Assembly: GCA_016720855.1 (NCBI GenBank)
Contig: JADKJU010000003.1
Coordinates: 1 to 64,000, forward strand
Length of the DNA: 64,000 bases
Direction: 5' to 3'
Origin: Betaproteobacteria bacterium
GTDB taxonomy: Bacteria; Pseudomonadota; Gammaproteobacteria; Burkholderiales; Usitatibacteraceae
Under the pieces are notes generated by a model that searched no databases, was not told the origin of the DNA, and saw only the letters and a program-made list of their open reading frames with translations. The number at the start of each line of letters is the position of its first letter. Position 1 is the stretch's first letter. The position numbers were made by a program, and so were the translations under genes. Positions 31,359 through 40,263 of this stretch are shown piece after piece.

Positions 31359-31925
31359 TCAGACCGCCATCAGCTCCTTTTCCTTCTCGGCGACCATCTT
31401 GTCGATGTCGAGGACGGCCCTGTCGGTAAGCTTCTGCACCTCGTCCTGGGCGCGCTTCTCCTCGTCCTCGGGCACGTCGTGCTTCTTGAGCATTTCCTTC
31501 AGGTGCGTGTTGGCGTCGCGGCGCACGTTGCGCACGGCGACCTTCGCCTCCTCGCCCTCGTGCTTCACGATCTTCGTGAGCTCGCGGCGGCGCTCCTCCG
31601 TGAGGGCGGGCATCGGCACGCGGATCATGTCGCCGGAAGTGGCGGGGTTCACGCCGAGATCGGAGTCGCGAATGGCGCGCTCGACGGCCTGGACCAGTTT
31701 CTTCTCGTACGGCTGCACGCCGATCGTGCGGGCGTCCACGAGCGTCACGTTGGCCACCTGGCTGATGGGCGTGGGCGTGCCGTAATAGTCGACGCGCAGG
31801 TGGTCGAGGAGGCCGACGTGGGCGCGGCCGGTGCGCACCTTGGCCAGGTTGTGCTTGAGCGTGTCGATGGACTTCACCATCTTGTCGGCGGCCTGCTTCT
31901 TGATGTCGGCCATGCTTGCAGCCAT
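31359..31925 (-). CDS. frr: Ribosome recycling factor
   Basis: Splits the post-termination ribosome with EF-G. The ATG at 31925 has GGAGG four bases upstream and gives 188 residues ([11 protein letters not shown]); the internal ATG at 31913 gives the more usual 184 but has its Shine-Dalgarno too far away. Domain I helices flank domain II (about 35-105, [16 protein letters not shown]). Conserved [18 protein letters not shown] and NVRRDAN segments are present. Confidence 0.97.
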   Translation of the reverse strand: MAASMADIKKQAADKMVKSIDTLKHNLAKVRTGRAHVGLLDHLRVDYYGTPTPISQVANVTLVDARTIGVQPYEKKLVQAVERAIRDSDLGVNPATSGDMIRVPMPALTEERRRELTKIVKHEGEEAKVAVRNVRRDANTHLKEMLKKHDVPEDEEKRAQDEVQKLTDRAVLDIDKMVAEKEKELMAV

Positions 31926-31939
31926 GCGTCCTCCGAAAG

Positions 31940-32656
31940 TCAGCTGTGGACCAGGGTTCCTTCCGGCTCCCCCATCACGACGCGCTTGAGCGCCCCGTCC
32001 TTGAAGATGGAGAAGACGTTGATGGGCAGTCGCTGGTCGCGGCAAAGCGCCAGCGCCGTCGCATCCATCACCTTCAGGTTCCTCACGAACGCCTCGTCGA
32101 AGGTGATTTTGTCGTAGCGGGTCGCGGTCGGGTCCTTCATGGGGTCGGCGGTATACACGCCGTCCACCTTGGTCGCCTTGAGCACGATCTGCGCCTCGAC
32201 CTCGCGGCCGCGCAGCGCCGCGGCGGTGTCGGTCGTGAAGAAGGGGTTGCCCGTGCCGGCCGCGAAGATCACGATCTTGCCTTCCTCGAGGTAGCGGATC
32301 GCCTTGCCGCGGATGTAGGGCTCGCAGACGGGCTCGATGTTGAGAGCCGACTGCACGCGCGCCACGAGGCCGGCGCGATTCATGGCGTCCTGGAGTGCCA
32401 ACGCATTGATCACGGTCGCGAGCATGCCCATGTAGTCGGCGGTGGCGCGGTCCATGCCCGCGGCACCCTGCGACACGCCCCGGAAGATGTTGCCGCCGCC
32501 GATCACCACGCCCACCTGGACGCCGAGTTCCGCGACCTCCTTCACCTGCCTCACGATCCGCTCGACCGTCGCCCGGTTGATGCCGAAGGCGTCGTCGCCC
32601 ATGAGGGCTTCGCCCGAGAGCTTGAGGAGGATGCGCGTGTATGCGGGTGTGGTCAT
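31940..32656 (-). CDS. pyrH: UMP kinase
   Basis: Amino-acid-kinase-fold hexamer phosphorylating UMP (EC 2.7.4.22). 238 residues from ATG 32656 ([18 protein letters not shown]). [13 protein letters not shown] forms the nucleotide site; [17 protein letters not shown] and [16 protein letters not shown] are family segments. A perfect palindrome lies between its start and tsf. Confidence 0.97.
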   Translation of the reverse strand: MTTPAYTRILLKLSGEALMGDDAFGINRATVERIVRQVKEVAELGVQVGVVIGGGNIFRGVSQGAAGMDRATADYMGMLATVINALALQDAMNRAGLVARVQSALNIEPVCEPYIRGKAIRYLEEGKIVIFAAGTGNPFFTTDTAAALRGREVEAQIVLKATKVDGVYTADPMKDPTATRYDKITFDEAFVRNLKVMDATALALCRDQRLPINVFSIFKDGALKRVVMGEPEGTLVHS

Positions 32657-32664
32657 GGTCGATT

Positions 32665-32690
32665 GGTGCCAGGCACCGGTGCCTGGCACC
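32665..32690. repeat. Perfect 26-bp palindrome between tsf and pyrH
   Basis: Two 13-base halves, GGTGCCAGGCACC and its complement GGTGCCTGGCACC, abut with no spacer. It begins 8 bases upstream of the pyrH start and ends 6 bases after the tsf stop. Each half is itself nearly self-complementary. It could act as a dispersed repeat or as an RNA hairpin that hides the pyrH ribosome site; no T-run follows, so a terminator is unlikely. Confidence 0.9.
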
Positions 32691-32696
32691 GCAGGG

Positions 32697-33575
32697 TCAG
32701 GCCGCCGTCTTTGTCATCGCCGCGACTTCCGCGGCGAAGTCGGACTGCTTCTTCTCGATGCCTTCGCCCACCACGAGGAAGCGGTAGGACAGGACCTTCG
32801 ACTGGCTGGCGGCGAGCATCTTCTCCACCGTCAGCTTGTCGTCCTTCACGAACGGCTGGCCGAGCAGCGTGATCTCGGCAAGGTACTTGTTGATGCCGCC
32901 CTCGACCATCTTCGCCACGATCTCGGGCGGCTTGCCCGATTCCTTCGCGCGCGCCTCGATGATGGTGCGCTCTCCGGCGATCGCCTCGGGGGCCACCTGG
33001 TCCTTCGACAGGAACCGGGGCTTGGCGAAGGCGACGTGCATCGCGACGTCCTTGCCCACGCTGTCCTGGCCCTCGAACTCGACGGTCACGCCGATCTTCA
33101 CGCCGTGCACGTACTGCGCGAGGCGCGCGGCCGACTGCATGCGCTCGAAGCGGCGGACCGTGATGTTCTCGCCGATCTTCTGGACGAGCGCCTGGCGCGC
33201 CTCCTCGACGGTCTGTTCTCCGGCCTTCAGTGCCGACAGGGCGGCCACGTCGGCCGGACCGGCCGTGGCGACCAGCTCGGCCAGCGTCTTCGCGAACGCG
33301 GCGAAATCCGGGTTCCTCGCGACGAAGTCGGTCTCGCAGTTCACTTCCACCATCGCGCCGAGCCTGCCGTCGGCGGACAGGTAGGTGCCCACCGCGCCCT
33401 CCGACGCCACGCGCGAGGCCGCCTTGGAGGCCTTGGCCCCGCTCTTGATGCGCAGCAGTTCCTCGGCCTTCTTCGCGTCGCCGCCCGATTCCTCGAGGGC
33501 CTTCTTGCACTCCATCATGCCGAGCCCGGTGAGCTCGCGCAGCTCCTTGACCATGCCCGCGGTGATTTCAGCCAT
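32697..33575 (-). CDS. tsf: Elongation factor Ts
   Basis: Guanine-nucleotide exchange factor for EF-Tu. 292 residues from ATG 33575. N-terminal UBA-like domain ([20 protein letters not shown]), core with [14 protein letters not shown] (the TDFVA loop that inserts into EF-Tu), a dimerisation region and C-terminal module. Second gene of the rpsB operon. Confidence 0.98.
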   Translation of the reverse strand: MAEITAGMVKELRELTGLGMMECKKALEESGGDAKKAEELLRIKSGAKASKAASRVASEGAVGTYLSADGRLGAMVEVNCETDFVARNPDFAAFAKTLAELVATAGPADVAALSALKAGEQTVEEARQALVQKIGENITVRRFERMQSAARLAQYVHGVKIGVTVEFEGQDSVGKDVAMHVAFAKPRFLSKDQVAPEAIAGERTIIEARAKESGKPPEIVAKMVEGGINKYLAEITLLGQPFVKDDKLTVEKMLAASQSKVLSYRFLVVGEGIEKKQSDFAAEVAAMTKTAA

Positions 33576-33609
33576 CTTTATCTGCTCCTGTCGCTGTTCG
33601 GATGCGAAA

Positions 33610-33628
33610 AGGGGGCGCTCGGCCCCCT
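33610..33628 (-). terminator. Hairpin with T-run between rpsB and tsf (probable attenuator)
   Basis: On the minus strand a 7-bp perfect stem AGGGGGC/GCCCCCT with a 5-base loop is followed by TTTTC. It lies 27 bases after rpsB and 35 before the tsf start. The structure fits a partial terminator that lowers tsf and downstream expression relative to rpsB. Confidence 0.6.
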
Positions 33629-33654
33629 GTCCGCTCAAATGTCGCCCCGGCCGT

Positions 33655-34413
33655 TCAGGCCTTCGCTTCCTCGGCGTTCTCGACCTCGACGAACTCCTCC
33701 GTGGAGGTCGCCGGCGCCACCATCTCGGTGATCACCTGGCTGCGGCCCTCGAGGATCGCGTCCGCCACGCCGCGCGCGTAGAGGCGGATGGCGCGCGTCG
33801 AGTCGTCATTGCCCGGGATCACGTAATCGATGCCGTCGAGCGAGTTGTTGGTGTCGACCACCCCCACGATGGGGATGCCGAGCTTCTTCGCCTCCGTGAC
33901 CGCGATCTTGTGGAAGCCCACGTCGATCACGAAGAGGGCATCGGGGATGCCGCCCATGTCCTTGATGCCGCCCAGCGAGCGCTCGAGCTTTTCCTTCTCG
34001 CGGCCGAAGGTGAGGCCTTCCTTCTTGGTGAGCTTCTCGACCGACCCGTCGAGGGTCATCTGGTCGATTTCCTTCAGGCGCTTGATCGACTGCTTCACCG
34101 TCTTGAAGTTGGTGAGCATGCCGCCCAGCCAGCGGTAATCGACGTACGGGGCGCCGGCGCGTTGTGCTTCTTCCTTCAGGATGTCGCGCGCCTGGCGCTT
34201 GGTGCCGACGAAGAGGATCTGCCCCTTGTTGGAGGTGAGCTGGCGCACGAACTTGAGCGCCTCCTGGTACATCGGAAGCGACTTCTCGAGGTTGATGATG
34301 TGGATCTTGTTGCGGGCACCGAAGATGAACGGCGACATCTTCGGGTTCCAGTAACGCGTCTGGTGGCCGAAGTGAACGCCGGCCTCCAGCATCTGGCGCA
34401 TGGTGACGGACAT
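33655..34413 (-). CDS. rpsB: 30S ribosomal protein S2
   Basis: Small-subunit protein, 252 residues. [26 protein letters not shown] is the canonical start; [20 protein letters not shown] and [11 protein letters not shown] are conserved rRNA-contact segments. An acidic tail ([14 protein letters not shown]) ends it. AAGGAG six bases before the ATG is a strong ribosome site. First gene of the long minus-strand cluster, with its own promoter and structured leader. Confidence 0.98.
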   Translation of the reverse strand: MSVTMRQMLEAGVHFGHQTRYWNPKMSPFIFGARNKIHIINLEKSLPMYQEALKFVRQLTSNKGQILFVGTKRQARDILKEEAQRAGAPYVDYRWLGGMLTNFKTVKQSIKRLKEIDQMTLDGSVEKLTKKEGLTFGREKEKLERSLGGIKDMGGIPDALFVIDVGFHKIAVTEAKKLGIPIVGVVDTNNSLDGIDYVIPGNDDSTRAIRLYARGVADAILEGRSQVITEMVAPATSTEEFVEVENAEEAKA

Positions 34414-34429
34414 CTGTTGCTCCTTGGGT

Positions 34430-34490
34430 CTAAGGTTGGCCTCCCTCCGCGAACCCGGGTATCCGGGACCTTAGCCTTCGCTAGCGGAGG
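34430..34490 (-). ncRNA. rpsB leader element, pseudoknot-capable
   Basis: In the rpsB 5' leader two perfect 7-bp pairings cross. Stem A pairs 34484-34490 with 34444-34450 (CCTCCGC/GCGGAGG). Stem B pairs 34468-34474 with 34430-34436 (CTAAGGT/ACCTTAG). One strand of B is inside the loop of A and the other is outside, so they form a pseudoknot or exclusive alternatives. A CCCGG/CCGGG mini-stem lies at 34454-34466. B ends about 9 bases upstream of the Shine-Dalgarno. S2 leaders are known autoregulatory sites; binding here is inferred. Confidence 0.7.
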
Positions 34491-34541
34491 TGCGTATTTG
34501 CCCGGGGTTGAAAAAAACGGCCTCTTCCCGGACAGACAGCA

Positions 34542-34571
34542 ATTATAGCCGGAAAAGCGCCGCGTATTCAA
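34542..34571 (-). promoter_or_regulatory. rpsB sigma70-type promoter
   Basis: Minus-strand TATAAT (34542-34547, perfect consensus) with TTGAAT (34566-34571) 18 bases upstream. It lies about 130 bases before the rpsB ATG, leaving room for the structured leader. Confidence 0.7.
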
Positions 34572-34630
34572 ATAGTTCGGAGGTGATGATCCAGGGCGAG
34601 GTGCCCAGGGGGACGATGCGGGGAGACCGC

Positions 34631-35368
34631 TCAGTAGTAGCTGATCCTGGCCTTGCTATCGGTCGCCGTAAGGGTCACCTCGAGCGTCTCGCGCCGGCCA
34701 CCGTGCTCGATGGGCAGCACGATTTTCAGCCAGTTGCCGATGCCGCGCTCAGTGAGGTGAGGCTCCCCGTCCGGCCAACTCACGTTGAACATCTTCCCAG
34801 TCGGGAAAAGCCCGCTCAGGTCCGGCGAGAGGGAGAAGTGTGCCGACTTGCCTGGCTGAAAGCACAGCGGCGAAGGAACCCGGTAATTCCGTTCCGTCGG
34901 CTTGTCGTATCCCAGCGACACAAGTGTCCCATCCACGTTGTGAAGCATCCTCGCGACCCGCAACGGAACCTCGTCAGTGTGAAGATTCGACGAAAGGCGT
35001 GTCTGGTCGAAACGGAAACACAACGGACTGGAGAGGTGGTTGGTCACGTCGCCGCCAAGCCCATGTGTGCCGGCTCCAAATGTCCACTCGAATGCCTCGC
35101 CACGGTACTTTATCGTCGAGTATGGGGAGGCCTCCCCTTGCTGCCTTGGCGCTGTCGTAATTTCATCCTGCCGCGCACGCCAAACACGCCCGGTCTCATC
35201 GCGCCCTATCACCTGTGCATTGATGGCGATGTCGACGACGAAACTGCCTGCGCATCCGCCTGTGCATGCGACGGCAGCGGCCAGCAATATCGCCTGCATG
35301 GGGGACCGTATCGAGCGTGACATGATCAGGTGGACGAGGGCCACGCGGCTATTGAATGTCACCACCAT
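34631..35368 (-). CDS. Hypothetical lipoprotein
   Basis: I do not recognise the family. 245 residues from ATG 35368; internal ATGs at 35323 and 35299 would give tighter signal peptides. The sequence LLAAAVACTGGCAGS has a lipobox (TGGC), so the mature protein would be lipid-anchored. The rest is beta-rich with repeated SPLCF segments (SSPLCFRFDQ and PSPLCFQPGK), suggesting two similar domains. The ATG overlaps the stop of the small gene upstream by 10 bases. Base composition is less GC-rich than neighbours and it interrupts the common rpsB/map adjacency, hinting at acquisition. Confidence 0.65.
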   Translation of the reverse strand: MVVTFNSRVALVHLIMSRSIRSPMQAILLAAAVACTGGCAGSFVVDIAINAQVIGRDETGRVWRARQDEITTAPRQQGEASPYSTIKYRGEAFEWTFGAGTHGLGGDVTNHLSSPLCFRFDQTRLSSNLHTDEVPLRVARMLHNVDGTLVSLGYDKPTERNYRVPSPLCFQPGKSAHFSLSPDLSGLFPTGKMFNVSWPDGEPHLTERGIGNWLKIVLPIEHGGRRETLEVTLTATDSKARISYY

Positions 35369-35568
35369 TCGTAATCTTCCGATTCTTCCTCATCGTCGAC
35401 TTCAAATATCCGCCGAAAGAATTCTTCATCGGGTTGCCGGACGTCGATACCGGACTGCGATAGCGAAAGACTCGGCGTATGTGACTCCGCCCTTGTTGCG
35501 TTACCAATCAAAGCAATCGACAGGCCGTATACCACGCGAGGCCACTGCCTTGTGGAGTTGGACCGCAA
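35359..35568 (-). CDS. Small hypothetical protein, possible secreted partner of the lipoprotein
   Basis: 69 residues from a TTG at 35568 with AAGAAG about six bases upstream. Residues 8-27 (WPRVVYGLSIALIGNATRA) resemble a signal peptide, and the tail is very acidic (EVDDEEESEDYEWW). Its stop overlaps the start of the lipoprotein gene, which argues for a real coupled pair. No homologue recognised; start codon and coding status uncertain. Confidence 0.4.
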   Translation of the reverse strand: MRSNSTRQWPRVVYGLSIALIGNATRAESHTPSLSLSQSGIDVRQPDEEFFRRIFEVDDEEESEDYEWW

Positions 35569-35665
35569 CGTCGACTTCTTTAGTCACGTGCAGGCTCCTG
35601 TCAAGTTGCCCGGGATCGCCGCGCCGGGAATACGCCTCTGTGTTACGTTATCTTTTGTGTAATGT

Positions 35666-35681
35666 AAAGTAACCTTACTTT
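35666..35681. repeat. AT-rich palindrome upstream of map
   Basis: AAAGTAA and TTACTTT separated by CC, perfect over 7 bp each side. It lies in the 176-base gap (35569-35744) between the divergent small gene and map, a spot for an operator. The rest of that gap shows no gene. Confidence 0.6.
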
Positions 35682-35763
35682 AGGGCCTGTGGGCCGCTTC
35701 CCGGCGACCGTCAATTCACCCACTCTGATTGGGCGATTGCGGATATGACCGACCAAGCTCCCG

Positions 35764-35769
35764 CTATAA
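35764..35769 (+). promoter_or_regulatory. Candidate -10 box for map
   Basis: TATAAT in the context CGCTATAATTGCGCC, 29 bases before the GTG at 35799. The same GCTATAATTGC context surrounds the rpsB -10 box. No clear -35 is seen at 16-18 bases. If used, the ATG at 35745 would lie upstream of the transcript, favouring the GTG as start. Confidence 0.5.
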
Positions 35770-35798
35770 TTGCGCCTTTCCGACCTGTTACCGATCCC

Positions 35799-36626
35799 GT
35801 GGCAATCGAACCGAAAACCCCCCAGCAAGTCGAGTCGATGCGCATCGCCGGAAGGCTTGCGGCCGAGGTGCTCGACTTCATCACCCCGCACGTGAAGCCC
35901 GGCGTGACCACGGGCCATCTTGACAAGCTCTGCCACGATTACATGGTGGACGTGCAGCGCACCATCCCGGCGCCGCTCGACTACGCGCCCCCCGGCCATC
36001 GCCCTTACCCGAAGTCGATCTGCACGTCGGTCAACCACCAGGTCTGCCACGGGGTGCCCGGGGACAAGGTTCTCAAGACGGGCGACATCGTGAACATCGA
36101 CATCACCGTGATCAAGGACGGCTGGCACGGCGACACCAGCCGCATGTTCCTCGTGGGGGAGCCCTCCATCCAGGCGCGCCGCCTTTGCGACGTCACCTAC
36201 GAATGCATGTGGAGGGGCATCGCGCAGGTCCGCGCCGGGGCGACCCTCGGCGACATCGGCAACGCGATCCAGCGCCACGCGGAGTCGCACGGCTACAGCG
36301 TCGTGCGCGAGTTCTGTGGCCACGGCATCGGACGGCGCTTCCACGAGGAGCCGCAGATCCTGCACTACGGCACGCCGGGCCAGGGAATCCTGCTGCAGGC
36401 CGGCATGACGTTCACCGTCGAGCCCATGATCAACGCCGGCCGGCGCGACATCCGCGGCCTTGCCGACGGGTGGACCATCGTGACCGCCGACCATTCCCTT
36501 TCGGCGCAGTGGGAGCACACGGTCCTGGTGACCTCCGCGGGCTTCGAGGTCCTCACGCTTTCCGAGGGCGCGCCCGCGATGCCGGCTTTCGTCGGGGCGC
36601 AGCTCGCGGCCGTGACCGCAACCTGA
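35799..36626 (+). CDS. map: Methionine aminopeptidase type I
   Basis: Removes the initiator methionine from nascent proteins (EC 3.4.11.18). From GTG 35799 it has 275 residues (VAIEPKTPQQVESMRIAGRLAAEVLD), matching family length; an in-frame ATG at 35745 would add 18 residues of unlike sequence and covers the TATAAT box. Metal ligands are visible as D in NIDITVIKDG, D in YHGDTSRMF-like WHGDTSRMF, H in GHGIGRRFHEEP, and E in TVEPMINAG and WEHTVLVT. Precedes glnD by 37 bases. Confidence 0.95.
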   Translation: MAIEPKTPQQVESMRIAGRLAAEVLDFITPHVKPGVTTGHLDKLCHDYMVDVQRTIPAPLDYAPPGHRPYPKSICTSVNHQVCHGVPGDKVLKTGDIVNIDITVIKDGWHGDTSRMFLVGEPSIQARRLCDVTYECMWRGIAQVRAGATLGDIGNAIQRHAESHGYSVVREFCGHGIGRRFHEEPQILHYGTPGQGILLQAGMTFTVEPMINAGRRDIRGLADGWTIVTADHSLSAQWEHTVLVTSAGFEVLTLSEGAPAMPAFVGAQLAAVTAT

Positions 36627-36663
36627 GCGTGCGGCTGCCGCGCCCAGGCGCTTTCGCGCCGGG

Positions 36664-39261
36664 ATGAACCCTTCCTCTTCCACGCCCGCCCCCATCGCGC
36701 CGGCGCGCGCGCGCGACCCCGCGGACGCCCGCCGGTGGCTCAAGGCCAGGCGCGAGGAGCTGCGAACGCGCTACCTGCGCCGCCCGGACCCGCAGCGTTG
36801 CCTAGCGGCGCACGCGGCGCTGGTCGACGCGCTCCTCGTGCGCCTCTGGGCGGAAAACCTCGACGACCCCGCCATCGCCCTGGTCGCGGTGGGAGGCTAC
36901 GGCCGCGGGACGCTGTTCCCGCATTCCGACGTGGACCTCCTGATCCTGCTGCCCGACGGCCGAGCGCCCGACGGCGACATCGAGCGCTTCGTGGGGCTGC
37001 TCTGGGATTGCGGCCTTGAGCCGGGCAACAGCGTGCGCACGGTCGCCGAATGCGTGGAGGAGGCCGCCAAGGACGTGACGGTGGACACGAGCCTGCTCGA
37101 GTCGCGGCTCATCGCAGGCAACCGCGCGCTCGTGGCGGAGATGGATACGCGCCTCGCGAAGCGCCGCGGCGTGCGCGACTTCTTCCGCGCCAAGGTCGAG
37201 GAGCAGAGGAAGCGCCACGACCGCTTCCAGGAAGCCGCCTACAATCTCGAGCCCAACATCAAGGAAAGCCCCGGAGGCCTGCGCGACCTGCAGACGGTGC
37301 TGTGGCTCGCGCGCGCCTCGGGGATCGGCCGCAGCTGGGCGGAGCTCGCGGCGCAGGGCATCATCACGCCGCGCGAAGCCACCGGGATCATGCGCAACGA
37401 GCGCGTGCTGCAGGACCTGCGCCTGCGCCTGCACCACCTCGCCAGGCGCCGCGAGGACCGGCTCGTCTTCGACCACCAGATCGAGATCGCGCGGCAGCTG
37501 AAGCTAAAGGGCGTCAAGTCGCTCGCCGCCTCCGACCTTCTCATGCGCCGCTACTACCTCGCGGCCAAGGCGATATGGCGCTTCAACCAGATCCTGCTGG
37601 CAAACCTCTACGCGCGCATCGTCCCGCGCAACGAAAGGAAGCTGCGCAAGCTGGACGCGGATTTCCGCATCGTCGACTACACGCTCGACCTGCGCGACGA
37701 GTCCCTCTTCGAGCGCGAGCCCGGGAAGATCCTGGAGGCGTTCCGCCGCCTCCAGGACGACCGGGGGCTCGCCAACTTCTCGGCCACCACGCTGCGCGCC
37801 TTGAGCCGCGCGCTTGCGCGCATCGACCGCGCCTTCCGCGAGGACCCCGACAACCGCCGCCGCTTCATGGAGATCGTGCGCGGCGACCGCTTCACGTGGA
37901 CCCTGCGCCGCATGAGCCGCTACGGCGTGCTCGGCCGCTACATCCCGGCGTTCGGCCGCATCACGGGGCAGATGCAGCACGACCTCTTCCACGTCTACAC
38001 CGTGGACGAGCACATCCTCATGGTGATCCGGAACCTGCGCCGCTTCCGCCTTCCCAAGTTCGACCTCGAGCACCCCTTCTGCTCCAAGCTCATGCAGGAG
38101 TTCGACGCGCCGGAGCTGCTCTACCTCGCCGCGCTCTTCCACGACATCGCCAAGGGCCGCGGCGGCGACCACTCCGCGCTGGGCGCGCGCGACGCGGAAC
38201 GGTTCTGCCGCGCGCACGGCGTGGCGAAGGCCGACGCGAAGCTCGTCGCCTGGCTGGTCGAGCGCCACCTCACGATGTCGGCGACGGCGCAGAAGCAGGA
38301 CCTGTCCGACCCGGAGGTGATCTCGGAGTTCGCGACCCTCGTGCGCGACGAGCGTTCACTCACGGCGCTCTACATCCTCACGGTCGCGGACATCCGCGGC
38401 ACGAGCCCGAAGGTCTGGAACGCGTGGAAGGGCAAGCTCCTCGAGGATCTCTTCCGCTCCACGCGCCGGATCCTGCGCGGGGATACCGAGTACGCGGCCA
38501 AGTCGATCGAGGCGAAGAAGGCCGAGGGGCTGCGCATCTTCCGCCAGTATGTCCACGAAGAGCTCGCACACGAGGCGCTGTGGATGCACTTCGGCGAGAA
38601 CTACTTCCAGCGCTTCGAGGCGGGCGAGATCGGATGGCATACCCGAACGCTGTGCCTGCGCCCCGCGCCGCAGCGGCCGGTGGTGCGCGCGCGGCTCTCG
38701 CCCATCGGCGAAGGGCTGCAGGTTCTCGTCTATGCCCACGACCAGCCCGGCGTCTTCGCGCGCATCACCGGATTCTTCGAGCGCCACCAGTTCGACATCG
38801 CGGCGGCGAAGATCTACACGACCGGGCACGGCTTCGCGCTCGACGGCTTCCAGGTGCTCGCGCGCGCCCGGGCCGGCGAGCACTATCGCGACCTCATCCA
38901 CAAGGTGGAGGAAGGCCTGGCCGGCGAGCTCGACCCGGACAAGCCGCTGGGCGCGCCGCCCACGGGCCGCATCTCCCGCTGGGTCAAGCATTTCCCTTTC
39001 GAGCCCAAGGTGGAAATCGTGCGCACGCGCGCGGGAATCGGCTGGCAGGTGTTCGCGACCTGTGCCGACCGGCCCGGACTGCTCTCGGCGATCGCGCGGG
39101 CGATGCTCGCCGCCGGCCTGAACCTCGTGGACGCGCGCGTGACCACGCTGGGTGCGCGGGCCGAGGACGTGTTCGTGGTCAACGGCCAGGCGCTCGAGGA
39201 CGAGGCCGGGCGCGAGGCGTTCGCGCGGGAGCTCCGGGCGGTGCTGGCCGAAGGACAGTAG
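36664..39261 (+). CDS. glnD: Bifunctional uridylyltransferase/uridylyl-removing enzyme GlnD
   Basis: Senses glutamine and uridylylates or deuridylylates PII proteins. 865 residues. Nucleotidyltransferase motif GGYGRGTLFPHSDVDLL at 77-93 with D89 and D91; central PII-UTase helices; HD domain with LFHDIAKGRGGDHS near 493 (UR activity); two C-terminal ACT domains (about 685-760, VYAHDQPGVFARITGFF; 800-865, TCADRPGLLSAIARAML) that bind glutamine. Follows map, the conserved order. Confidence 0.97.
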   Translation: MNPSSSTPAPIAPARARDPADARRWLKARREELRTRYLRRPDPQRCLAAHAALVDALLVRLWAENLDDPAIALVAVGGYGRGTLFPHSDVDLLILLPDGRAPDGDIERFVGLLWDCGLEPGNSVRTVAECVEEAAKDVTVDTSLLESRLIAGNRALVAEMDTRLAKRRGVRDFFRAKVEEQRKRHDRFQEAAYNLEPNIKESPGGLRDLQTVLWLARASGIGRSWAELAAQGIITPREATGIMRNERVLQDLRLRLHHLARRREDRLVFDHQIEIARQLKLKGVKSLAASDLLMRRYYLAAKAIWRFNQILLANLYARIVPRNERKLRKLDADFRIVDYTLDLRDESLFEREPGKILEAFRRLQDDRGLANFSATTLRALSRALARIDRAFREDPDNRRRFMEIVRGDRFTWTLRRMSRYGVLGRYIPAFGRITGQMQHDLFHVYTVDEHILMVIRNLRRFRLPKFDLEHPFCSKLMQEFDAPELLYLAALFHDIAKGRGGDHSALGARDAERFCRAHGVAKADAKLVAWLVERHLTMSATAQKQDLSDPEVISEFATLVRDERSLTALYILTVADIRGTSPKVWNAWKGKLLEDLFRSTRRILRGDTEYAAKSIEAKKAEGLRIFRQYVHEELAHEALWMHFGENYFQRFEAGEIGWHTRTLCLRPAPQRPVVRARLSPIGEGLQVLVYAHDQPGVFARITGFFERHQFDIAAAKIYTTGHGFALDGFQVLARARAGEHYRDLIHKVEEGLAGELDPDKPLGAPPTGRISRWVKHFPFEPKVEIVRTRAGIGWQVFATCADRPGLLSAIARAMLAAGLNLVDARVTTLGARAEDVFVVNGQALEDEAGREAFARELRAVLAEGQ

Positions 39262-39279
39262 GCGCCCCGGCCGCGACGC

Positions 39280-40263
39280 TCAGTGCAGCAAGGCGCCCGG
39301 GGACGCGGCGTCGCCCAGGTCCGGGACCACGGCCTGCGGCACTTCGGGCAGCGGCAGATCGGAGAATGCAATCACCGCGTTTCGCCCGGCGCGCTTGGCA
39401 GCGTAGAGCGCCTGGTCCGCGCGGCTGAGGAGCGTGTCGGCCACGACCGCCGCATCGGGCACGCAGCCGGCGACCCCGAGGCTCAGCGTGACGACGCCCG
39501 AGACTTCCGAGCCGCGATGCTCGATCTCCAGCGCCGCGACGGCGCGCATCGCCTCACGGGCGCGGCGGCGGCCCGCCTCCTCCGTCGTGTCGGGCAGGAT
39601 CAGCGCGAACTCCTCGCCACCGTATCGGGCCGCCACGTCGCCCGGGCGCCGGCAGGCCAAGCGCAGCGCCCCGGCGATGCGGCGCAGGCACTCGTCGCCC
39701 GCGGGATGGCCGTAGGCATCGTTGTAGGCCTTGAAATGGTCGGCGTCGGCGATCACCAGGCAGATCGGGCGCTGCTCGCGCCGCGCGCGGCCGAGCTCGC
39801 GCATGAGATCGAGGTCGAAGCGGCGCCGGTTCGCGAGCCCGGTGAGCCCATCCTGCTGCGACAGGCGGGCGAGCCGCTCGTTGGCCTCGCGCAGCTCGAG
39901 CGTGACCGCCATGAGCTCGCGGCGTATGTCGTCCAGTCGGCGCAGGGCGCGGATCTTCGCCTCGAGCACCACCGGGCTCACGGGCTTCGTGAGGTAGTCG
40001 TCGCCTCCCGCCTCGATGCCGCGCGCGAAATCCGCGTCGTCCTCCATCGAGGTGAGGAAGATGACGGGCACCCAGTGATCGGTGCTCATCTGACGGATGC
40101 GCCGCACGACCTCCAGGCCGTCCATGCCCGGCATCTGCACGTCGATCAGCACCAGGTCGGGCTTTTCGCTCTCGAACAGCGCGAGCGCCTGCAGCCCGTC
40201 CTCGGCCTGGATCGCGGCGAGCCCAAGCCGCTTGAGGATGCGAAGCATCGCGAAGCGCATCAC
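39280..40263 (-). CDS. Response regulator with REC and GGDEF domains (diguanylate cyclase)
   Basis: Phosphorylation-controlled c-di-GMP synthase (PleD/WspR-like). From the GTG at 40263 the product is 327 residues: REC domain with phospho-acceptor D in VLIDVQMPGMDG, switch T in VIFLTS and K in YLTKP; a short coiled linker; then GGDEF domain with ARYGGEEFALIL and an inhibitory RxxD (RPGD) five residues earlier, so likely active and product-inhibited. The homologous reading continues upstream to about 40296 (IYKVLVADDTRVMRF), including the Asp-Asp acidic pocket, but only an ATC or CTG is available there as start. No partner kinase is adjacent. Confidence 0.88.
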   Translation of the reverse strand: MMRFAMLRILKRLGLAAIQAEDGLQALALFESEKPDLVLIDVQMPGMDGLEVVRRIRQMSTDHWVPVIFLTSMEDDADFARGIEAGGDDYLTKPVSPVVLEAKIRALRRLDDIRRELMAVTLELREANERLARLSQQDGLTGLANRRRFDLDLMRELGRARREQRPICLVIADADHFKAYNDAYGHPAGDECLRRIAGALRLACRRPGDVAARYGGEEFALILPDTTEEAGRRRAREAMRAVAALEIEHRGSEVSGVVTLSLGVAGCVPDAAVVADTLLSRADQALYAAKRAGRNAVIAFSDLPLPEVPQAVVPDLGDAASPGALLH

